Source: Hyphomicrobiales bacterium (GTDB lineage Bacteria; Pseudomonadota; Alphaproteobacteria; Rhizobiales; Rhizobiaceae). Taken from it: a stretch of 64,000 bases of DNA. Location of the stretch: the NCBI GenBank assembly GCA_900471815.1, contig UICE01000002.1, positions 1 through 64,000 on the forward strand, given 5' to 3'. A program made the translations under genes and the position numbers. This document shows positions 46,062 to 54,503 of the stretch, piece after piece (the stretch's first letter is position 1; the number at the start of each line of letters is the position of its first letter). The notes under the pieces are model-generated. The model had not been told where the DNA came from. It ran no database searches and worked only from the letters and a program-made list of their open reading frames with translations.

Positions 46062-46394
46062 ATGAGCGGTATTAGCGAATTTATCGATAACGAAGTGAAG
46101 AGCAACGATGTTGTTCTGTTCATGAAGGGCACCCCAGGGTTTCCCCAGTGCGGCTTTTCCGGTCAGGTTGTGCAGATACTTGATTATGTTGGCGTGGATT
46201 ATAAAGGCGTGAATATACTGACCTCCGACGAATTGCGTCAGGGCATTAAGGAATATTCTAATTGGCCGACCATCCCGCAACTTTATGTTAAGGGCGAGTT
46301 TGTTGGCGGCTGTGATATTATCCGCGAAATGTTTCAGGCTGGCGAACTGCAATCCCTCTTCAGCGAAAAAGGTGTTGCCACCAAGGCAGCCTGA
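46062..46394 (+). CDS. grxD: Monothiol glutaredoxin GrxD (CGFS type)
   Basis: A 110-residue Grx4-like protein with the cluster-binding C30-G-F-S motif ([17 protein letters not shown]), the WPTIPQLYV cis-proline loop and GGCDIIREM glutathione-contact region. It carries and delivers Fe-S clusters and pairs with BolA, encoded just upstream. AGGAAGG lies about nine bases before the ATG. An in-frame start at 46014 is less likely. Confidence 0.95.
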   Translation: MSGISEFIDNEVKSNDVVLFMKGTPGFPQCGFSGQVVQILDYVGVDYKGVNILTSDELRQGIKEYSNWPTIPQLYVKGEFVGGCDIIREMFQAGELQSLFSEKGVATKAA

Positions 46395-46415
46395 TTACGC
46401 AAATAAATCAGTCAG

Positions 46416-46479
46416 TTCCGCGGTTTAGCGGAATTATATTCTAAAGGCGTCGGATATACCGACGCCTTTGTCGTTGTTT
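46416..46479 (+). terminator. Tandem hairpins ending the purL-bolA-grxD region
   Basis: A first 6-bp hairpin TTCCGC/GCGGAA (46416-46433) is followed by a perfect 11-bp stem AAAGGCGTCGG (46443-46453) with CCGACGCCTTT (46459-46469) and GTCGTTGTTT. The second is a good intrinsic terminator. Confidence 0.8.
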
Positions 46480-46626
46480 AAGGTTCCGTAGGAACTCAAG
46501 AGATGACAGCACGATGGTGTGTTTTGAGCGGTTAATGAAACGAGCGTCAGGCCCGTTAACCGATTGCAAGGGCGACCCGGCGGTCATCGCTCGGGCATTT
46601 TATAGATGATGTTTGCAGGTTCGAAA

Positions 46627-47874
46627 ATGAAAACCCCCTCGACAGGATTAACTCCCAAACTTGGCGCAATGACCAAGATTGAGTTTATCGCAATGATGGC
46701 AGCGCTCATGGCGCTTAATGCCCTTGCAATTGATATTATGCTGCCAGGATTGCAGGAAATCGGTGCCAGCCTTGGCGTTGCCACCGAAAATCATCGTCAA
46801 TATGTAATTTCGGCCTATCTCATGGGCTTCGCGGTTTCGCAATTATTCTATGGTCCAATTTCTGATCGTTTTGGTCGCCGCAAACCTATGTTCGTTGGTT
46901 TGGTGATTTACATTCTGTCCGCGCTAGCGTGCGTATTTGTGCCGAGTTTCGCCTCCTTGCTATTTTTTCGCTTGCTTCAAGGCATCGGATCGGCAGCCAC
47001 ACGCGTCATCACGATTTCGATCGTTCGTGACGTTTATGGCGGCCGGATGATGGCAGAAGTCATGTCTCTCATCATGATGGTGTTTATGGTGGTTCCAGTC
47101 ATCGCCCCGGGCACGGGGCAAGCAGTCATGCTGTTTGGAAACTGGCATCTCATCTTCATTTTCATGGCAATTATCGCAGCTGCCGTGATGTGCTGGTTCT
47201 ATATCCGTCTCCCAGAAACACTTGATCCAGCCGACGTGCGGCCGTTTACATTGCGATCGGTCAGCCGGGGCTTCATCATCGTTCTGACGAACCGTGTGGC
47301 TCTTTGCTATACACTAGCGAGCGCATTCATTTTCGGCGCTCTTTTCGGCTTCATCAATTCTGCCCAGCAAATTTACGTCGGCATTTATGAACTCGGCGTA
47401 TGGTTCCCGGTAGCGTTTGCGGGTGTCGCTGTAACTATGGCATTCTCGTCATTCGTCAATTCGCGTTTCGTCGGTCGTTTTGGCATGCGCCGCCTCTCTC
47501 ACGGAGCGCTCCTGGCCTTTCTGACGGTCAACGGCCTCTGGCTGCTGGTTACATTGTTTGGACCACACCCAACGCCGTTTGTGCTCTATTTCCTGTTTTT
47601 CGCTGTGGCCATGTTCCAGTTCGGCTGGATCGGTTCCAACTTCAATTCGCTTGCCATGGAACCGCTGGGGCATGTAGCGGGCACAGCTTCATCGGTCCTT
47701 GGCTTTATGGGAACAGCCGGTGGCGGCGCAATTGGCGCATTGATTGGACAGGCTTTCGATGGCACGACAACGCCGCTGGTAGCAGGCTTCTTCGTGCTTT
47801 CATTAATCGGGCTGGTGTTTGTTCTCATTGCCGAGCGGGGCAAATTATTCAAGCCACACAATCAACCCGTTTAA
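46627..47874 (+). CDS. Bcr/CflA-type multidrug efflux MFS transporter
   Basis: A 415-residue inner-membrane protein with 12 predicted helices. The Bcr/CflA signature is clear: MALNALAIDIMLPGLQEIG in helix 1, and the loop 2-3 motif GPISDRFGRRKP (DRFGRR). Helix 4 to 5 follows the drug:H+ antiporter-1 pattern (LLQGIGSAATRVITISIVRD). The exact substrate is unknown. Start: the ATG at 46627 has AGG seven bases upstream; an ATG at 46606 would add seven residues. It is a single gene, convergent with ttcA. Confidence 0.87.
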   Translation: MKTPSTGLTPKLGAMTKIEFIAMMAALMALNALAIDIMLPGLQEIGASLGVATENHRQYVISAYLMGFAVSQLFYGPISDRFGRRKPMFVGLVIYILSALACVFVPSFASLLFFRLLQGIGSAATRVITISIVRDVYGGRMMAEVMSLIMMVFMVVPVIAPGTGQAVMLFGNWHLIFIFMAIIAAAVMCWFYIRLPETLDPADVRPFTLRSVSRGFIIVLTNRVALCYTLASAFIFGALFGFINSAQQIYVGIYELGVWFPVAFAGVAVTMAFSSFVNSRFVGRFGMRRLSHGALLAFLTVNGLWLLVTLFGPHPTPFVLYFLFFAVAMFQFGWIGSNFNSLAMEPLGHVAGTASSVLGFMGTAGGGAIGALIGQAFDGTTTPLVAGFFVLSLIGLVFVLIAERGKLFKPHNQPV

Positions 47875-47881
47875 GGTCTTA

Positions 47882-47915
47882 GCAAACCCGGGCATGTTCA
47901 TTCGCCGGGGTTTGC
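47882..47915. terminator. Bidirectional terminator between the MFS gene and ttcA
   Basis: GCAAACCCGGGC (47882-47893) pairs with GCCGGGGTTTGC (47904-47915) with one mismatch. It overlaps the last codons of ttcA on the minus strand and serves both convergent genes. Confidence 0.6.
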
Positions 47916-48755
47916 CTTCTGTGACAGTCCTGTAAAATCGAAAATCTTGCGGTCCAGCAGATGGCTTGGACGTGTGTTGGCAAGGGCGCGAATCATAATC
48001 TCCTTGCGCCCTGGCATGCGTTTTTCAATGTCGGAAAGCATTGCCTTCATCATGTTTCGCTGAAGTCCGTCCTGACTTCCGCACAGGTCGCAAGGTATGA
48101 TGGGAAATTGCATCGCCTGTGCAAATTTTTCCAGATCGTCCTCAGCACAATAGCTTAAAGGCCGAAGCAGCATCAGATCACCATCATCATTCAATAATTT
48201 CGGAGGCATTGCCGCGAGCCTGCCACCGTGGAAGAGATTCATTAAAAACGTTTCGAGAATGTCTTCCCGATGATGCCCGAGAACCAATGCCGAACAACCT
48301 TCCTCCCGCGCTACCCGATAAAGATGGCCACGCCGCAACCGTGAACACAGCGAGCAATAGGTCTGGTTTTCGGCAACCTTTTCTGTGACGATTGAATAGG
48401 TGTCTTTATATTCAATACGATGTTGAATTCCGTTTCGTATCAGAAAATCCGGCAAAATATGTTTCGGAAAATTGGGCTGGCCCTGATCCAGATTGCAAGC
48501 AACAAGCTCGACCGGCAGCAGTCCGCGCCACTTCAAATCAAGCAACAGTGCTAGAAGCCCATAGGAATCCTTACCGCCCGAAAGCCCAACAAGCCAACGT
48601 TCGCCCGGATTGATCATGGCAAAATCTTCAAGTGCCTGTCGTGTATTGCGCAGCAGACGCTTGCGCAATTTGTTGAACTCAACTCCGGGCGGCGCATTCA
48701 GAAACATAGGATGGCAGCCGGAATCTTGGGCAATATCCAGATCATGAACAGTCAT
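47898..48755 (-). CDS. ttcA: tRNA 2-thiocytidine(32) synthetase TtcA
   Basis: A 285-residue PP-loop ATPase that thiolates cytidine 32 of certain tRNAs using a [4Fe-4S] cluster. The PP-loop SGGKDS is at 59-64. Two C-x-x-C pairs ([10 protein letters not shown] and CDLCGSQ) are the cluster ligands, with [14 protein letters not shown] between them. As an Fe-S enzyme that also needs desulfurase sulfur, it is a likely client of the SUF region in this window. Confidence 0.93.
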   Translation of the reverse strand: MTVHDLDIAQDSGCHPMFLNAPPGVEFNKLRKRLLRNTRQALEDFAMINPGERWLVGLSGGKDSYGLLALLLDLKWRGLLPVELVACNLDQGQPNFPKHILPDFLIRNGIQHRIEYKDTYSIVTEKVAENQTYCSLCSRLRRGHLYRVAREEGCSALVLGHHREDILETFLMNLFHGGRLAAMPPKLLNDDGDLMLLRPLSYCAEDDLEKFAQAMQFPIIPCDLCGSQDGLQRNMMKAMLSDIEKRMPGRKEIMIRALANTRPSHLLDRKIFDFTGLSQKANPGE

Positions 48756-48809
48756 GGGAACACCTCATTTCACCTTCATTGCCCATAAATGCAGGCGATG
48801 CAGACCTTG

Positions 48810-49739
48810 TTATTGTCCGAATACCGACCAGCCGGTCCGTTGTGCCAAAAGTTCTAGCGCTGCCGAACCCAACTGCGAATTGCCGTTTTCGTTCAACCCC
48901 GGAGACCATACTGCTATCGAAGCCTTACCGGGTGCAATGGCCAGAATTCCTCCACCAACGCCGCTCTTGCCGGGAAGACCTACGCGATAAGCAAAATCGC
49001 CAGAACCATCATAATGACCACACATGAGCATCAGAGCATTGATCCGGCGTGCGCGGCTGGGGGAAACCACACTTCCACCACTCAAAGGATTGCGACCAGC
49101 CGACGCAAGATAGAGTCCGGCATGGGCAAGCTGGTGGCAAGACATTGCCACCGCGCAGTGATGGAAATAAACGCCGAGCACGTGCTCGGCGGGATGATTG
49201 AGATTGCCGAACGATCTCATAAAATTTGCGAGCGCAACATTGCGATACCCGGTATTCGTCTCCGAACGCGCGACATTGTGATCAATCGCTATTGTATCAT
49301 CGTCGGCCAACTGACGAATAAATTGCACGATCTCGCCGATGGCTTCTTTAGGCACATGCCCCGCCAAAACTACATCTGCCACCGCAATTGCGCCAGCATT
49401 GATAAAGGGATTACGCGGCTTTCCCTTTTCTTGCTCAAGCTGCACAATGGAATTAAACGAATTGCCTGATGGCTCACGGCCAACTCTTTTCCACAGCCCA
49501 TCGCCAATCTTGCCGAGCGCCAAAGTGAGCGTGAAAACCTTTGAGATACTCTGGATCGAAAAGGCTGTAGCCGCATCGCCGGCAGAGTAGAGTTTTCCAT
49601 CGGTCGTGACCAAAGCTATGCCAAACTGCCTTGGATCCACTGTCGCCAACTCGGGAATATAATCAGCAAGCTTGCCTTCCCCGATCCTGTCTGAAAGATC
49701 GTGATAAACACTATCAACAATGGATTTTAGGTCAGTCAT
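48810..49739 (-). CDS. glsA: Glutaminase
   Basis: A 309-residue serine-dependent glutaminase of the beta-lactamase fold, converting glutamine to glutamate and ammonia. The catalytic S64-I-S-K67 ([17 protein letters not shown]), [24 protein letters not shown] and the K-S-G-like GKSGVGGGI are present. Bacterial glutaminases can aid acid resistance; nothing here shows that directly. It lies 54 bases downstream... on the same strand side as ttcA's upstream flank, and may share its transcript. Confidence 0.92.
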   Translation of the reverse strand: MTDLKSIVDSVYHDLSDRIGEGKLADYIPELATVDPRQFGIALVTTDGKLYSAGDAATAFSIQSISKVFTLTLALGKIGDGLWKRVGREPSGNSFNSIVQLEQEKGKPRNPFINAGAIAVADVVLAGHVPKEAIGEIVQFIRQLADDDTIAIDHNVARSETNTGYRNVALANFMRSFGNLNHPAEHVLGVYFHHCAVAMSCHQLAHAGLYLASAGRNPLSGGSVVSPSRARRINALMLMCGHYDGSGDFAYRVGLPGKSGVGGGILAIAPGKASIAVWSPGLNENGNSQLGSAALELLAQRTGWSVFGQ

Positions 49740-49763
49740 TCCCGCATCCTCTATGATTCTGGA

Positions 49764-49797
49764 ACAAAAAAGCCGCCGGGATTGCTCCAGGCGGCTT
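49764..49797 (-). terminator. Rho-independent terminator of rpsD
   Basis: On the minus strand AAGCCGCC pairs with GGCGGCTT across a 12-base loop, followed by TTTTTGTTCC. It lies just after the rpsD stop and before glsA. Confidence 0.85.
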
Positions 49798-49819
49798 CTT
49801 CAAAAACTTCAAAATCCGA

Positions 49820-50437
49820 TTAACGCGAATAGAATTCGACGACCAGATTTGGTTCCATCTGTACAGCGTATGGCACATCGGAGAAGGCCGGAACGCGATT
49901 GTACTTGGCAACCATCTTGGTGTGATCAACTTCGATGTATTCTGGAACATCACGCTCAGCGAGCTGAACTGCTTCCAAAACAATCACAAGCTGCTTTGAC
50001 TTTTCACGAACTTCAATCACATCACCAGCCTTGCAGATGTAGGACTGGATGTTGGTGCGACGGCCATTAACATTTACGTGGCCGTGGTTGACGAACTGAC
50101 GCGCTGCGAAGATCGTTGGAACGAACTTTGCGCGGTACACAATCGCATCCAGACGCGACTCAAGCAGACCAATGAGCTGCTCACCAGTATCGCCCTTGCG
50201 ACGTGATGCTTCTTCATAGGTCTTGCGGAATTGCTTTTCCGAAATGTCGCCGTAGAAGCCTTTGAGCTTCTGCTTTGCGCGCAGCTGAACACCGAAGTCG
50301 GACAGCTTGCTCTTGCGGCGCTGACCGTGCTGGCCTGGGCCATATTCACGACGATTTACAGGGGACTTCGGGCGGCCCCAGATGTTTTCGCCAAGACGGC
50401 GGTCAATTTTATACTTGGACGATTCGCGCTTGCTCAT
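49820..50437 (-). CDS. rpsD: 30S ribosomal protein S4
   Basis: A 205-residue primary 16S rRNA-binding protein. The N-terminal [15 protein letters not shown] and [26 protein letters not shown], plus the S4 domain ([35 protein letters not shown]), are diagnostic. The ATG at 50437 has AGGA about eight bases upstream; an upstream in-frame start at 50461 adds eight residues and is rejected. It is a stand-alone gene with its own promoter, a leader of about 170 bases and a terminator, separate from the main ribosomal operons. Confidence 0.97.
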   Translation of the reverse strand: MSKRESSKYKIDRRLGENIWGRPKSPVNRREYGPGQHGQRRKSKLSDFGVQLRAKQKLKGFYGDISEKQFRKTYEEASRRKGDTGEQLIGLLESRLDAIVYRAKFVPTIFAARQFVNHGHVNVNGRRTNIQSYICKAGDVIEVREKSKQLVIVLEAVQLAERDVPEYIEVDHTKMVAKYNRVPAFSDVPYAVQMEPNLVVEFYSR

Positions 50438-50611
50438 CGCATTTCCTTTCAACAAAACCAAACCAAGACTAAATACCCTGGTTCAAGGAAACGCGCCCTC
50501 CTCTGCCTTCCGTTTTCGAAGACTGACAGAGCGACCCACGCACGCTTTGCGAGATCACCCACGGGACACGTCAAATGAAACGCAGAGCTGTTAGGCCCTG
50601 CGCTGTTGTGG
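50438..50611 (-). other. rpsD mRNA leader
   Basis: About 170 bases between the promoter and the start codon. Near the 5' end there is a hairpin with CGCAG/CTGCG arms (50579-50602 region) and further GC-rich segments. Ribosomal protein S4 often represses its own mRNA through a leader structure, so an S4-binding element is possible, but no known Rfam-type S4 leader is recognisable by eye. Confidence 0.4.
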
Positions 50612-50640
50612 CTTCTAGTGCGAAGGTCTTAACATGTCAA
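50612..50640 (-). promoter_or_regulatory. rpsD promoter
   Basis: On the minus strand a perfect TTGACA (50635-50640), 17-bp spacer and TAGAAG (50612-50617). Transcription would start near 50605. Confidence 0.65.
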
Positions 50641-50732
50641 GCGCAGGCGATGTTTCAGCGACTCATATAAATTGAAACCGATATTGGTATTCGCACGTTA
50701 GGATAGACGCTCAAACAGGAGTAGAGCCGATA

Positions 50733-51680
50733 ATGACCCTATTCTCGCGTCCAACGCGTTTTCATCTATTCATCCTTTTATCTCTTGCAGCATCCGTTTC
50801 AAGCCTGACATTGGTGAGTTTCACCAGCGATGCGGATGCGCGATCCCGGCGCAACCACCAAACCAGAATCGCGAAGCCTGCCTTGCCTATTATTCCCCCG
50901 CTTCCGCTGGATAATCCGCGAGCAACCGTCGCGCCGGAGCAAAAGGCTGAAATGCCCGTACCGGACCAAAAACCGGCGATGGAAGCTGAACCTGCAGCAA
51001 AACCTGATGAAAAGCCAATTATTGCGCCCAAGGCGGAGCAACAAGGTCCTAAACCGGATCAGACAGAAGACAACAAGAAGCCGGACGAAGCCACTGAAAC
51101 AAATGACGCCGCAACTTCACCGGATCGGATTTACCAAAATGCGTGCCCCGCAATTATGAATGGCGATATCCAAGGCGAATTGATACCTCCCCTTTCGGAA
51201 GGGGCTTGCGGCGAGCGTTCACCATTGAAGGTGACGGCGATTGGCAAAGACAATCCCGTGAAATTTGCCGCGCCAATCATAACGAATTGCGCAATGGCTG
51301 GATCGTTGGCCAATTGGGTTGTCGAAATTCAAAAAGAGGCACAGAAAAACTTCGGTGCCGAGATAGAAAGCATTGCGACCGGTTCCGACTATCAGTGCCG
51401 AAAGGTCAATAATGGTCATAAGGGACGCGTTTCAGAGCATGCCTTTGCCAATGCGTTGGACATTATCTCGTTCAAGTTCAAGAACGGAAAAACGACAGAA
51501 CTCGGATCAGGCTGGAAAGGCAAACCGGAAGAGCAGGCGTTTTGGTCATCACTGCACAAGCTTAGCTGCGAGCGATTCATGACGGTTATCGGCCCGGACG
51601 GGGACGCCGCACATCAGGGTAACCTGCATCTTGATCAAGGGTGCCACGGAAAGAGCTGCGAGGCGCGCATCTGCCAGTAA
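50733..51680 (+). CDS. Extensin-like exported protein
   Basis: A 315-residue secreted protein. It has a signal peptide (about 1-36, ending DADA-RS), a long Pro/Ala/Glu/Lys-rich linker (about 45-130), and a C-terminal extensin-like domain with several cysteines (YQNACPAI, SEGACGERSPL, IITNCAMAGSLANWV, SDYQCRKVNNGHKGRVSEHAFANALDI, LHLDQGCHGKSCEARICQ). The HAFANALDI segment resembles D-Ala-D-Ala carboxypeptidase-like metallo folds, so a cell-wall role is plausible but unproven. AGGAG lies upstream of the ATG. Confidence 0.8.
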   Translation: MTLFSRPTRFHLFILLSLAASVSSLTLVSFTSDADARSRRNHQTRIAKPALPIIPPLPLDNPRATVAPEQKAEMPVPDQKPAMEAEPAAKPDEKPIIAPKAEQQGPKPDQTEDNKKPDEATETNDAATSPDRIYQNACPAIMNGDIQGELIPPLSEGACGERSPLKVTAIGKDNPVKFAAPIITNCAMAGSLANWVVEIQKEAQKNFGAEIESIATGSDYQCRKVNNGHKGRVSEHAFANALDIISFKFKNGKTTELGSGWKGKPEEQAFWSSLHKLSCERFMTVIGPDGDAAHQGNLHLDQGCHGKSCEARICQ

Positions 51681-51696
51681 TGCGCGCTCGCAGGGA

Positions 51697-51885
51697 TCAA
51701 TGCTTGGTTTTCTTCTTGGGCAGATCCTTGCGATCAGTTTCAGCGAACTCCTCGAGCTGTTTCTCGCTCATGGACTCATACATGCCCTTTGATGCGCCTT
51801 TGAGCTCGCTCTTCTTGGTGTCGCCTCGTTTTGCTGAAAGCGCTGCACCTGCTGCTTTCTGTTGAGCCTGGGATTTTGCCGGCAT
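51697..51885 (-). CDS. DUF3008 small basic protein
   Basis: A 62-residue, lysine-rich hydrophilic protein of the DUF3008 type (MPAKSQAQQKAAGAALSAKRG, then GASKGMYESMSEKQLEEFA). Such proteins resemble stress-induced KGG-like proteins; the function is unknown. The ATG at 51885 has GGGAG about seven bases upstream. It is convergent with the extensin-like gene. Confidence 0.75.
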   Translation of the reverse strand: MPAKSQAQQKAAGAALSAKRGDTKKSELKGASKGMYESMSEKQLEEFAETDRKDLPKKKTKH

Positions 51886-51947
51886 TTTCGTTCTCCCTTT
51901 AAACATTCCTTGAGGTGGAGAAACGCAATGCACTTGGGAGGGTTCCG

Positions 51948-52364
51948 TTATTCTGACTTTGCCGCATCAAACTCAGCGCGCGCCTTTCGCAGGTGATCGC
52001 GATTGGTCACCGCCCATTCACCCAAGGCTCCCACTGGCACCGCTATTGAATGTCCAATATCCGTGAGTGCGTAAGTGACTTCCGGAGGAGATGTCGGCTT
52101 TACGGTGCGCAACACAAGTCCGTCGCGTTCCAGCGAACGCAGGGTCACGGTCAGCATACGTTGCGAAATGCCTTGGATCATACGTCGCAATACATTGAAG
52201 CGCCGTGGTCCGGACTGCAGATTGATGATCGTCAAAAGACTCCAGGAATCACCGACAAGATCAAGCACCTCACGCATGGGGCACAAACCACCCTCTTCCG
52301 CCTTCATAGCGGGCATTGATTCGAGCAAGGGGACGTTTCGACTGGTATTTGCGTGTATCGTCAT
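51948..52364 (-). CDS. HxlR-family transcriptional regulator
   Basis: A 138-residue winged-helix regulator with the family core CPMREVLDLVGDSWSLLTIINLQSGPRRFNVLRRMIQGISQRMLTVTLRSLERDGLVLRTV. The conserved cysteine before PMREV is typical of redox or aldehyde-sensing members. It diverges from the NAD(P)-binding protein gene, which it probably controls. The ATG at 52364 is preferred; an in-frame GTG lies at 52391. Confidence 0.85.
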   Translation of the reverse strand: MTIHANTSRNVPLLESMPAMKAEEGGLCPMREVLDLVGDSWSLLTIINLQSGPRRFNVLRRMIQGISQRMLTVTLRSLERDGLVLRTVKPTSPPEVTYALTDIGHSIAVPVGALGEWAVTNRDHLRKARAEFDAAKSE

Positions 52365-52516
52365 AGCTTCATCACCAAATTTGGATATCACCCGGGCGGT
52401 TACCTAGGTGTGCCTTAAAACGGAAAAAGTGCGTTCTTTTCAGACCCACGCATCTAGCATAGATAGTTATTGTTAGTAACCAGAAAACGATGCGTACCTG
52501 CATCAAGGAGCATATG

Positions 52517-53158
52517 ATGAAAATTGCATTGATCGGTGCCACCGGTTTTGTCGGCCAAGAAATTTTGAAAGAGGCTATTTCTCGCGGAGACAGCGTTACT
52601 GCTTTGGTGCGCAATCCCGCAAAGGTTGAAAAATTGGATGGCGTGACCGCCATCGAGGCGGATGCCTTGGATACAGCAGCTTTATCGGAGAAGCTCAAAG
52701 GGCATGACATCGTGGTTTCTGCCTATAATCCAGGCTGGACAGATCCAAACATTCAGGCTGTCCACATCAAAGCCAGCAAATCAATTACCCAAGCGACCAA
52801 ATCGGCAGGCATAAAACGTCTGATCGTTATTGGCGGCGCAGGAAGCCTGTATGCTGAGGACGGCACACAATTCGTAGACGGCGAACATTTTCCCGCGGAG
52901 TATAAGGAAGGTGCACTTGGCGCACGTCAGGCACTGAATGATCTTCGCACTGAAACCGAACTTGACTGGAGCTTCGTTTCACCCCCGTTCCATCTCGTAC
53001 CTGGTCCTCGCACCGGACAATACCGTCTGGGTAAGGAAAACCCGGTTTTTGACGCTGAAGGTAAAAGTGCAATCAGCGCAAGCGATCTTGCAGTTGTGAT
53101 TGTCGATGAAGTTCATAGTCCAAAGCACAAGCAGCAACGTTTTACCGCGGCTTACTAA
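52517..53158 (+). CDS. NAD(P)-binding Rossmann-fold protein (NmrA/SDR-like)
   Basis: A 213-residue atypical SDR protein with the nucleotide-binding KIALIGATGFVGQEILKEA at the N-terminus, VVSAYNPGW and VIGGAGSLYAEDGTQ in the core. Members act as NAD(P)H-dependent reductases or redox sensors; the substrate is unknown. AAGGAG (52505-52510) is six bases before the ATG at 52517, which decides against the ATG three bases upstream. The gene is divergent from, and probably controlled by, the HxlR regulator. Confidence 0.85.
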   Translation: MKIALIGATGFVGQEILKEAISRGDSVTALVRNPAKVEKLDGVTAIEADALDTAALSEKLKGHDIVVSAYNPGWTDPNIQAVHIKASKSITQATKSAGIKRLIVIGGAGSLYAEDGTQFVDGEHFPAEYKEGALGARQALNDLRTETELDWSFVSPPFHLVPGPRTGQYRLGKENPVFDAEGKSAISASDLAVVIVDEVHSPKHKQQRFTAAY

Positions 53159-53198
53159 TTTTTTAGCTGCCCCACTTCACCTTGGGGCAGCTAAAAAT
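53159..53198. terminator. Bidirectional terminator
   Basis: A perfect 14-bp stem, TTTTTAGCTGCCCC (53160-53173) with GGGGCAGCTAAAAA (53184-53197), has its own T- and A-tracts. It therefore works for both convergent genes and overlaps the stop codon of the Y-family polymerase gene. Confidence 0.9.
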
Positions 53199-54435
53199 CT
53201 TCGGGTTCAGGAATACGCCCGAATGCAATTTTAGAACCTATATAATCACCGGGGCCCTGAGTAGATCCCAGGCTGAGTGCTTTCGACCCGTGGCGGACAC
53301 GAATCTTGTCTATCAAATCAGAAACGCTTTCCCACTGAGCTCGTTGTTTCACGCTCTCGCCCGTATCGAACAAATCGTGAGTGCCTTCTTGTTCGGCCGA
53401 AAGGTCGTGAAGAACGACAGTGACCGAGCTTATATTTCGCATTTCCCCTGCCTCAACCATTTTTTGGTGCAAATTGTTAAGGCAATCCAAAAAACTGCGA
53501 TCATCACGCGCGGGTCGAAATTGTCCCTCCAGTGTCACGCGGTTATCGCGTCTGACGCCAACCGTATAGCTCATTGCTGCCGCTCGATAATGGGAACGAC
53601 GCAAACGCCGCGCCGCGCTCAACGTTAGCAGCCTTGCGCATTGCAGTACCTTTTCAGGCGCCCTCCAATCGGCAGGCAAGTTGCGACCATGTCCGAACAT
53701 GCGTTTTACGGTCTCCGGCTTTTCAATCGCATAACCGTGCAGCGCTGAAACAAACCGCTCACCTTCAACGCTGTTCCAGATAGCCCGAGCGTGCTTGGGG
53801 GCAAGGCTCCACAAACCCTTGATGTCAACGATCCCGGCTTGGTCCAACCTCGCCTCCATACCCTTGGAAATACCAGGCAGGTCGCGCAACTCCAGATCAA
53901 ACAGCCTGCCTGGCAGGTCTTCGTGATCAAGCAAGACAAATCCATCCGGCTTGTCCATCTCCGCTGCAATCTTTGCCAAAAGCTCGTTGAGAGAGATGCC
54001 TATCGAGCAGGTAAGAACTGGCCCAATTTCATCGCGCAGCACGCGTTTTATTCTCACTGCAAGAGCTTGCGCTTGGCGTGCCTCGGACTCCAGCAAATGG
54101 CAGGCGACCTCATCAATTGAACGCACCGCGGCAATTGGAACACATCTTTCGATTGTTTCCAGAATGCGGTTATGCAGCTTTACATAGACATCCGGTCTCG
54201 CTGACACAAACACGATATCCGGGCATTTCTCGCGTGCTTCCCGCACCGATGTGCCCGTCTTGATGCCATAGGGTTTGGCTTGGCGACTAGCAGCAATAAC
54301 GCTTGTGTGCGGGGAGTCCAGCGGCACTACGGCGACGGGCCTGTCCCGCAGCGCAGAATTCAACTGTTGTTCAGCGCTGGCAAAAAAGCTGTCAAAATCC
54401 AGATAAAGCTTCTCAGCATGTGTCGGCTTGCGCAT
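53191..54435 (-). CDS. Y-family translesion DNA polymerase, SOS-controlled
   Basis: A 414-residue Y-family polymerase that copies damaged DNA with low fidelity. The catalytic acidic residues are D13 and D15 (YLDFDSFFASAEQ), D108 and E109 (SIDEVA). HhH-type fingers (LPGISKGMEARLDQAGI) and a little-finger domain follow. No C-terminal beta-clamp motif is obvious. It belongs to the group annotated as DNA polymerase Y family in Rhizobiales and is distinct from the inactive ImuB. A LexA box lies just upstream of the ATG at 54435, so longer starts that run through the operator are rejected. Confidence 0.85.
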   Translation of the reverse strand: MRKPTHAEKLYLDFDSFFASAEQQLNSALRDRPVAVVPLDSPHTSVIAASRQAKPYGIKTGTSVREAREKCPDIVFVSARPDVYVKLHNRILETIERCVPIAAVRSIDEVACHLLESEARQAQALAVRIKRVLRDEIGPVLTCSIGISLNELLAKIAAEMDKPDGFVLLDHEDLPGRLFDLELRDLPGISKGMEARLDQAGIVDIKGLWSLAPKHARAIWNSVEGERFVSALHGYAIEKPETVKRMFGHGRNLPADWRAPEKVLQCARLLTLSAARRLRRSHYRAAAMSYTVGVRRDNRVTLEGQFRPARDDRSFLDCLNNLHQKMVEAGEMRNISSVTVVLHDLSAEQEGTHDLFDTGESVKQRAQWESVSDLIDKIRVRHGSKALSLGSTQGPGDYIGSKIAFGRIPEPEDF

Positions 54436-54454
54436 TTTCAATGTTCCCACATGA

Positions 54455-54469
54455 GAACAAAAACAGAAC
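54455..54469. promoter_or_regulatory. LexA (SOS) box
   Basis: On the minus strand it reads GTTC-TGTTTTT-GTTC, an exact match to the alphaproteobacterial LexA consensus GTTC-N7-GTTC. It lies 20 bases upstream of the Y-family polymerase start, the expected promoter position. Confidence 0.8.
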
Positions 54470-54503
54470 ATAGCTACCCTGCAAATGCAAGCACAATATT
54501 GAC

